Below are positions 59,853 through 64,000 of a stretch of DNA of 64,000 bases, one piece after another. This DNA is from Nocardia mexicana NBRC 108244 (GTDB lineage Bacteria; Actinomycetota; Actinomycetes; Mycobacteriales; Mycobacteriaceae), in assembly GCF_001613165.1 (NCBI RefSeq), contig NZ_BDBV01000032.1:37181-101180 (forward strand). The letters are read 5' to 3'. Below the pieces are notes generated by a model that was given only the letters and a program-made list of their open reading frames with translations, was not told the origin of the DNA and did not search any database. The position numbers and the translations under genes were made by a program. Each line of letters begins with the position of its first letter. The first letter of the stretch is position 1.

Positions 59853-61228
59853 GCGGGAACCTCCTCGATCTCCGGTTTCGGTTGTGGTGCGGCGGAACTC
59901 GGCGGCGTGCGCCGGAGGGCTCGGGGGACCGTGAGGTGATTGAAGATCAGGTTCAGCACGAACGCGACGAGCACCGTGCTCGTGATCGCCCCGCCGAGAA
60001 CGATTTTCGCGGCGGACGGCAGCTCGGCATAGATCTGCGGCGCGACGATCGGAATCATCCCGACACCCATCGCGAGGGAGACGATCAGCAGGTTGTCGTT
60101 GCGGGCGAGTTCGGCCTGCGCGATGGTGGCGATGCCGACACCGGCCACGGTGGCGAACATGACCAGGCTCACCGCGCCGATCACCGGGCCGGGCAGGCTC
60201 GCGACCACCTCGCCCATCTTCGGCACCAGCCCGAGCACCACGAGGAACACACCCGCCACCGCGGTCACCGCGCGGCTGACGACGCCGGTGATCCGCACCA
60301 GGCTCACGTTCTGCGCGAAAATGGTGTCCGGGAACGAGGTCAGGAATCCGGCCAGCAGCGCCGAGGCGCCGTCGGCGGCCAGCCCGCGCGCCAGCTGCGC
60401 GCGACCGGCCGGTTGCCCGGTGGTCTCGGATATCGACAGCAGATAGGCCGTCGATTCGGCGTAGATCACCAGCATCACCAGGCACATCGACGCGATGCCC
60501 GCGATCGGGAACTGGGGCGCGCCGAAGACGAACGGATCGGGCAGGCCCAGCCATCCGGCGGAACCGACACCTCCGAAGTCCGTCATCGACATTCCGGCCG
60601 CCGCCAGCGTGCCCAGCACCAGCGCGACCAGGACGGCGGACTGCGCGAGAATGCCCCGGCCGTAACGCATCAGCGCCACGATCACCACGATCACGCCGAC
60701 CGCGAGACCGAGCCGGGCGCCGTCGGGACTGCGGTCACCGAAGACCATGGTGACGGCGTTGCCGATGAGCGACAGGCCGATCATGGTGATCGCGGCGCCG
60801 CGCACGATCGGCGGGAAGAAGCGCAGCAGCCGGGCGAACGGCACAGCGATCAGGAGACCGAAGATCCCGGCCGCGATCATGGCGCCGTACACCGCCGACA
60901 GGCCGTACTCCTGGCCGATCAGGATCATCGGGTTGACCGCGGTGAACGAGGCGCCCGCCACCACCGGCATGCGGGCGCCGAGCAGCTTGCCGACCCCGAC
61001 CGCCTGCACGATCGTGACGACGCCGGCGACCAGCAGGTCGGCATTGACCAGCGTCGCGATCGTGGTCTTGTCGAGGCCCAGCGCGGCGCCGAAGACCAGG
61101 GGAACGGCGATGCACCCGGTGTACATCACCAGGACGTGCTGAAGGCCGAAAACCACGGTGCGCCAGGGCGATAGGGGGTTCGGTGGTGCGGCGGGCGGGG
61201 ATTCGGAAGCGGGGGACTGGGAAGGCAA
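59849..61228 (-). CDS. NCS2 (uracil-xanthine) family permease
   Basis: A 459-residue membrane protein with about 13-14 hydrophobic segments. Family features are TVVFGLQHVLVMYTGCIAVP at the N-terminus, GASFTAVNPMILIGQEYG, VLVIYAESTAYLLSISETTG (the Glu of helix 8) and the FAQNVSLVRITGVVSR segment, which is diagnostic of NCS2 carriers. It imports uracil, xanthine, uric acid or similar rings by ion symport. The TTG start at 61228 has GGAGG eight bases upstream. It is the first gene of the minus-strand operon, immediately downstream of two GTATAC palindromes. Confidence 0.9.
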   Translation of the reverse strand: MPSQSPASESPPAAPPNPLSPWRTVVFGLQHVLVMYTGCIAVPLVFGAALGLDKTTIATLVNADLLVAGVVTIVQAVGVGKLLGARMPVVAGASFTAVNPMILIGQEYGLSAVYGAMIAAGIFGLLIAVPFARLLRFFPPIVRGAAITMIGLSLIGNAVTMVFGDRSPDGARLGLAVGVIVVIVALMRYGRGILAQSAVLVALVLGTLAAAGMSMTDFGGVGSAGWLGLPDPFVFGAPQFPIAGIASMCLVMLVIYAESTAYLLSISETTGQPAGRAQLARGLAADGASALLAGFLTSFPDTIFAQNVSLVRITGVVSRAVTAVAGVFLVVLGLVPKMGEVVASLPGPVIGAVSLVMFATVAGVGIATIAQAELARNDNLLIVSLAMGVGMIPIVAPQIYAELPSAAKIVLGGAITSTVLVAFVLNLIFNHLTVPRALRRTPPSSAAPQPKPEIEEVPA

Positions 61229-61266
61229 GGGAGCAACCTCCGGAGAGCGTGAAGCTGGTCCCTAAG

Positions 61267-61276
61267 TTGTATACAA
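61267..61276. promoter_or_regulatory. operator 1, TTGTATACAA
   Basis: A perfect 10-bp palindrome 39 bp upstream of the NCS2 start. It shares the GTATAC core with a second palindrome centred 73 bp away (about seven helical turns), consistent with cooperative binding of the dimeric FCD-type GntR protein encoded just upstream. No other GTATAC palindrome was noticed in this part of the window. Confidence 0.65.
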
Positions 61277-61337
61277 AACGTGTTGCTGTGACGTTTCCAC
61301 GGATGTTCTATGCGTAACAAACCGCTAAATCGGCAAA

Positions 61338-61351
61338 GTTTGTATACGAAC
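61338..61351. promoter_or_regulatory. operator 2, GTTTGTATACGAAC
   Basis: A 14-bp near-perfect palindrome (one mismatched pair) 35 bp after the GntR stop codon and 110 bp upstream of the NCS2 start. It has the same core as operator 1. Together they cover the only long non-coding region (61229-61385) between the GntR gene and the operon, where the operon promoter must lie. Confidence 0.65.
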
Positions 61352-61385
61352 TAGCGGAGCCGCTGCCGCCTTCTCGAGCGCGGCA

Positions 61386-62039
61386 CTAGCGCTGGTCGAG
61401 TTCGATGAGCAACTGCTCGTCCTTCGCGATGTGCTCGCTCATGAGATACCCGGCCTGGACCGGCGACCCGCTCAGAATGGCCTGTGCGATCGCGGCGTGG
61501 TCGCTCCAGGAATCGTGCGTGCGCTCCCGCAGGTGCTGATCGAAGATCCACGACACCCGCTGTAACAGCGGCTCCAGCATCAGCCGCAGCTGATGGTTCC
61601 CGGCGGCCTCCACCACCAGGGTGTGGAACCGCAGGACCAGGGGCGGCAGCTCCGCGTGCGCCAGATTCATCGCGGCCGACCGCCCCGACTCCACCACGCG
61701 TGCCAGGTCCTCCGCGACCGCGCCGCCCCGCCGCTCCGCCGCCAGCTGCGCGGCCAGCACCTCCAGCCCGCGCCGGATCTGGATCAGTTCCAGCGCCGCG
61801 GATCCCGTCGCCGCCGACACCGTGGCGCCGCGGTAGCGCACGAGGGTCACGAACCCTTCACTCTGCAACTGCGACAACGCTTCCCGCACGGGGACGCGGG
61901 ATACGCCGAACCGGGTCGCCAGGTCGGCCTCGCGCAGCCGGTCTCCCGGCGCGAGGCGCCCCGCGAGGATCTCCTCGCGCAGCGTCTGCGCGATCACCTC
62001 CCGTGGCGCGTCCTCGGGCATCTCGCGAGCGATGGTCAC
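61386..62039 (-). CDS. GntR family regulator, FCD type
   Basis: A 217-residue GntR/FadR-subfamily repressor. Winged helix (12-75): VIAQTLREEILAGRLAPGDRL, then LATRFGVSRVPVREALSQL and SEGFV. FCD ligand domain (85-215) with ALELIQIRRGLEVLAAQLA, the metal-site-type His in LVLRFHTLVVEAAGNHQL and DHAAIAQAI. The ligand is probably a carboxylate or ureido pathway intermediate. The gene lies directly upstream of the nucleobase operon on the same strand, with two GTATAC palindromes in between. It may also repress itself through operator 2, but the sites are downstream of its own coding region. Confidence 0.9.
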   Translation of the reverse strand: MTIAREMPEDAPREVIAQTLREEILAGRLAPGDRLREADLATRFGVSRVPVREALSQLQSEGFVTLVRYRGATVSAATGSAALELIQIRRGLEVLAAQLAAERRGGAVAEDLARVVESGRSAAMNLAHAELPPLVLRFHTLVVEAAGNHQLRLMLEPLLQRVSWIFDQHLRERTHDSWSDHAAIAQAILSGSPVQAGYLMSEHIAKDEQLLIELDQR

Positions 62040-62074
62040 CCGGCGAGCTTAACCGGATCGGCTCGTCCGGCCGG

Positions 62075-63229
62075 TCAGCCGTGCTCGAGGATCGACAGGT
62101 ACAGGCGCGTGGCCACGGTCTCGGCGTCCTCGGTCCGCGGATCGGTGTATGTGTGTGCCCCGGGCAGGTTCGCCGCGTGCGTCCGGGCGGCGTCGGCCAG
62201 CACGCCCATGAGCCCGGACGAGCGCTGGATCGGGGCCTTCGCCGCCCAGGCCAGGTGCTCGATCGGCCGGGGCAGCTGGTCCCGGCAGGCGATGCGCAGG
62301 GCGAGCTTGTCCGCGGGACTGCCCTGGTGCTCGCCGAAAAGCGCCGTGGGGGAGAAGCGTTCGGCGAGCTGCCACCACCGGACGGTCTGGAAGACGTGGA
62401 TCATCCGGTCGGCGTAGTGGTCCAGCAGCGCCGGGTGGAAGTGCGGGACCAGCCGGTCGTACCGGAAATTGGCCGCGGACTCGGTGCGGATGATGCGATC
62501 CATCTCGTCGCGTGCCGCGGCCGAAGCCGGTGCGTGGGTGAGCTTCCGGCCTCCGGCGAGGATCGCGTCGGCGCCGGAGCCGCTGAGGATCGCGCCCAGG
62601 TCCGGGATCTCGTCGAAGCTGCGCCGCGCGGCGAGCAGCGGGATTCCGGCCGTGACCTCCCACAGCTCGGAGGTGCCGAGACGGTGCACGACATCGCGAG
62701 CCAGATCCACCACTTCGTCCGGACGGAGCCGAATGATGTCGTGCCGCAACCCCAGCGCTGCCGCGGCGGCGGCCGCGTTCGCCTCGTCGGACTGTCCCTC
62801 GGTCACGATAGTGACGGCGACGGGCCGGGCCCCGAGCGCGACGGCCACCGCGGCGAGGTAGATGGAGTCGACGCCGCCGCTGAGCAGCACCGCCGGGGTG
62901 CCGCCGAACTTGTCCAGGACGGCGGCGGTGCGTGATCGCGTCTCCTCGGCGATCACCCGTGCCGCGTGTTCCGGATCGGTCAGGGTGCGCGCACCGGGAT
63001 TCGGCTGCGCGATATCGCCGAGCAGGTCGGCCACGTGCTGCAGCGGCTCCGAGGTCTGAGGCGCCAGGGCGGTTTCGTCTATCACGGCCGCTCCGGGGTG
63101 CCGGAGCGGCTCGGATGTCTGGGGCGCCAGGCCGATTTCGTCTGTCAAGGTCGCTCCGGTGTGCTGCCACGGGGGCTGTCGATCGAGGGTGCGGCCGTTC
63201 AGCCTAGCAATGAGATTCACATTCTCCAT
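62075..63229 (-). CDS. asparagine-synthetase-like PP-loop ATPase (no glutaminase domain)
   Basis: A 384-residue protein equal to the ATP-pyrophosphatase (C-terminal) part of asparagine synthetase. The PP-loop is AVLLSGGVDSIYLAA near residue 115. The second ATP-site segment is ILSGSGADAILAGGRK, equivalent to GDGADE-type loops, and the C-terminal part has KAPIQRSSGLMGVL. The class II glutaminase domain is absent, so ammonia or another amine or carbonyl must be the nucleophile, as in some amide-forming biosynthetic enzymes. Residues 20-70 contain a 21-residue tandem duplication (LAPQTSEPL twice). The ATG at 63229 has no ribosome site and may be leaderless. It is divergent from an acyl-CoA-ligase-like gene. 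Confidence 0.75.
   Translation of the reverse strand: MENVNLIARLNGRTLDRQPPWQHTGATLTDEIGLAPQTSEPLRHPGAAVIDETALAPQTSEPLQHVADLLGDIAQPNPGARTLTDPEHAARVIAEETRSRTAAVLDKFGGTPAVLLSGGVDSIYLAAVAVALGARPVAVTIVTEGQSDEANAAAAAAALGLRHDIIRLRPDEVVDLARDVVHRLGTSELWEVTAGIPLLAARRSFDEIPDLGAILSGSGADAILAGGRKLTHAPASAAARDEMDRIIRTESAANFRYDRLVPHFHPALLDHYADRMIHVFQTVRWWQLAERFSPTALFGEHQGSPADKLALRIACRDQLPRPIEHLAWAAKAPIQRSSGLMGVLADAARTHAANLPGAHTYTDPRTEDAETVATRLYLSILEHG
63042..63163 (-). repeat. tandem in-frame duplication in the synthetase-like gene
   Basis: Two 59-bp copies (63042-63100 and 63105-63163) are about 50/59 identical and offset by 63 bp, exactly 21 codons. They encode the repeated LAPQTSEPL(R/Q)H in a linker before the ATPase domain. 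The divergence shows it is not a sequencing artefact of identical copies. Confidence 0.8.
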
Positions 63230-63244
63230 TTGGGAGAATAAGAT
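63221..63244. promoter_or_regulatory. palindrome and -10 element in a 22-bp divergent promoter region
   Basis: ATTCTCC (63221-63227) and GGAGAAT (63233-63239) are perfect 7-bp arms around ATTTG, overlapping the start codon of the minus-strand gene. On the plus strand TAAGAT (63239-63244) is a TANNNT -10 box ending seven bases before the ATG at 63252, the arrangement of leaderless actinobacterial promoters. A regulator bound to the palindrome would cover both start regions. Confidence 0.5.
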
Positions 63245-63251
63245 AGCCAAG

Positions 63252-64000
63252 ATGACGGTACGGACGGAACCGGTCGTGCTCGCCTTCGAAGAGCGCGAGT
63301 ACACGCTCGAAGACCTGGAGCAGCTCGCGGCCGGGCTGGCCACCGAACTCGGGAGCGGCGGCGTGCGGGCGGGTGCCCGCGTGGCTCTGATGTCGTCGAA
63401 CCGCCCGGAGTTCGTCGTTGCCGTGCTGGCGATCTGGAAGCTGGGCGCGGCGGTGACGTTGATCAGCCCGGCCTGGAAGCGGGCCGAGGTCGAGCACGCG
63501 CTGCGGATCACCGGCGCCGCACACGGGGTCGGCGACCATCCGGTGCTGGCCGAGCTGGTGCCGATGCGGCAGCTGGACGACCCGATCACGCCGCTGCCGC
63601 GGACGTTCCCGCACCCCGATCCCGGGGCGGACGCCGTGCTCGTCTTCAGCTCGGGGACAACGGGTTTCCCCAAGGCAGTCCGGCACACCCACGCATCGCT
63701 GGGCGCCGCCATCCGGCAGTGGCGGGAGACGCTGGCCCTGACGTCCTACGACCGGATGCAGATCGCTACGCCGGCGTCGCACATCCTCGGCCTGCTCAAT
63801 ATCGTCACGGTGCTGGATGCGGGCGCGTGGATGCGGCTGCATCGCCGGTTCGATCTCGATCGCATGCTGCGGTGCATCCAGTCCGACCGGATCACCGTCG
63901 AGATGGCGGTGGCGCCGATCGCGCTGGCGCTGGCCTCGCATCCGGATATCGAGAGCTACGACCTGTCGTCACTGCGCTACATCATGTGGGGCGCCACCCC
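63252..64000 (+). CDS. AMP-binding acyl-CoA ligase / FadD-like adenylating enzyme (3'-truncated)
   Basis: The first 249 residues of an ANL-superfamily adenylating enzyme; the frame is open to the window end. The A3 P-loop FSSGTTGFPKAVRHTH is near residue 135. The usual N-terminal features are present (GVRAGARVALMSSNRPEF, VLAIWKLGAAVTLISPAW), as is the A4-like ATPASHILGLLN. The sequence ends at LRYIMWGATP, just before the A5 motif. The N-terminus is short for a FadD (begins VLAFEEREYTLEDLEQLA), more like 4-coumarate- or cinnamoyl-type ligases. It activates an unknown carboxylate. With the divergent amide-forming ATPase, it may mark a biosynthetic locus continuing beyond the window. Confidence 0.85.
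   Translation, partial: MTVRTEPVVLAFEEREYTLEDLEQLAAGLATELGSGGVRAGARVALMSSNRPEFVVAVLAIWKLGAAVTLISPAWKRAEVEHALRITGAAHGVGDHPVLAELVPMRQLDDPITPLPRTFPHPDPGADAVLVFSSGTTGFPKAVRHTHASLGAAIRQWRETLALTSYDRMQIATPASHILGLLNIVTVLDAGAWMRLHRRFDLDRMLRCIQSDRITVEMAVAPIALALASHPDIESYDLSSLRYIMWGAT

Noticed and set aside
1..64000. tRNA, rRNA, integrase, transposase or prophage genes
   Set aside because: Looked for on both strands and none was recognised, so the accessory regions cannot be tied to a specific mobile element.

Overview
The window is high-GC actinobacterial DNA from the mycolic-acid group. Nocardia is the best guess and Rhodococcus or a relative is possible. The basis is very high third-position GC, GTG/TTG starts with GGAGG-type ribosome sites, a complete conservon (kinase, roadblock, DUF742, GTPase, two P450s), an MmpL-PKS-PapA lipid locus, EspG/WXG/YbaB genes of ESX type, a DUF5753 helix-turn-helix gene and oxidative monooxygenase genes. 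I saw no rRNA, tRNA, CRISPR array, integrase or transposase.

Layout. 0-9.4 kb: a 5'-truncated GPP34 gene, a divergent TetR/MFS pair with an IdeR-box-like sequence between them, a dehalogenase-like hydrolase, a PPOX flavoprotein, a divergent NmrA/LysR pair, a secreted S33 peptidase, an AraC regulator and a hydrolase. 9.4-11.4 kb: a PucR/CdaR regulator facing a free-standing copy of its own N-terminal domain. 11.4-17.9 kb: a mymA-like operon (HSL esterase, SDR, di-iron protein, Baeyer-Villiger-type monooxygenase) closed by a 16-bp-stem terminator, then a MerR gene and an AztD-like lipoprotein. 18.5-24.2 kb: the conservon, carrying a 77-bp MIRU-like element between cvnB and cvnC. 24.2-29.2 kb: an AI-2E transporter, a small-gene island (two tiny genes facing away from a DUF6879/HTH-DUF5753 operon) bounded by degenerate palindromes, and a MetE-like catalytic half. 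29.2-42.0 kb: P450, MmpL, a 2,171-residue KS-AT-DH-ER-KR-ACP polyketide synthase and a PapA-type acyltransferase. This arrangement recalls the mycobacterial loci for acylated trehalose lipids. 42-48 kb: metY, a DUF574 methyltransferase, a MASE1 membrane protein, a secreted GH1 enzyme and a proline-rich exported protein. 48.1-55.6 kb: an orphan ESX-like cassette (SARP/NB-ARC regulator, YbaB/EspL-like protein, 857-residue WXG/glycine-repeat substrate, EspG chaperone) bracketed by inverted AraC tail fragments. 55.7-62.0 kb: a degenerate Nudix protein and a five-gene, ATGA-coupled minus-strand operon (NCS2 permease, cyanurate hydrolase/barbiturase, NCS1 permease, biuret-hydrolase-like isochorismatase, alpha/beta hydrolase) behind a GntR gene, with two GTATAC operators in front. 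62.0-64.0 kb: an asparagine-synthetase-like ATPase divergent from an acyl-CoA ligase gene cut by the window end.

How the parts work together. The lipid locus appears to make (PKS), transfer (PapA) and export (MmpL) a complex acyl lipid. The nucleobase operon appears to import a pyrimidine- or triazine-type ring, open it and hydrolyse the ureido product, under GntR control. The ESX cassette pairs a candidate substrate with its chaperone but has no secretion ATPase or membrane core nearby, so it would need an ESX machine encoded elsewhere.

All functions are read from motifs and context only. No database search or structure prediction was run.
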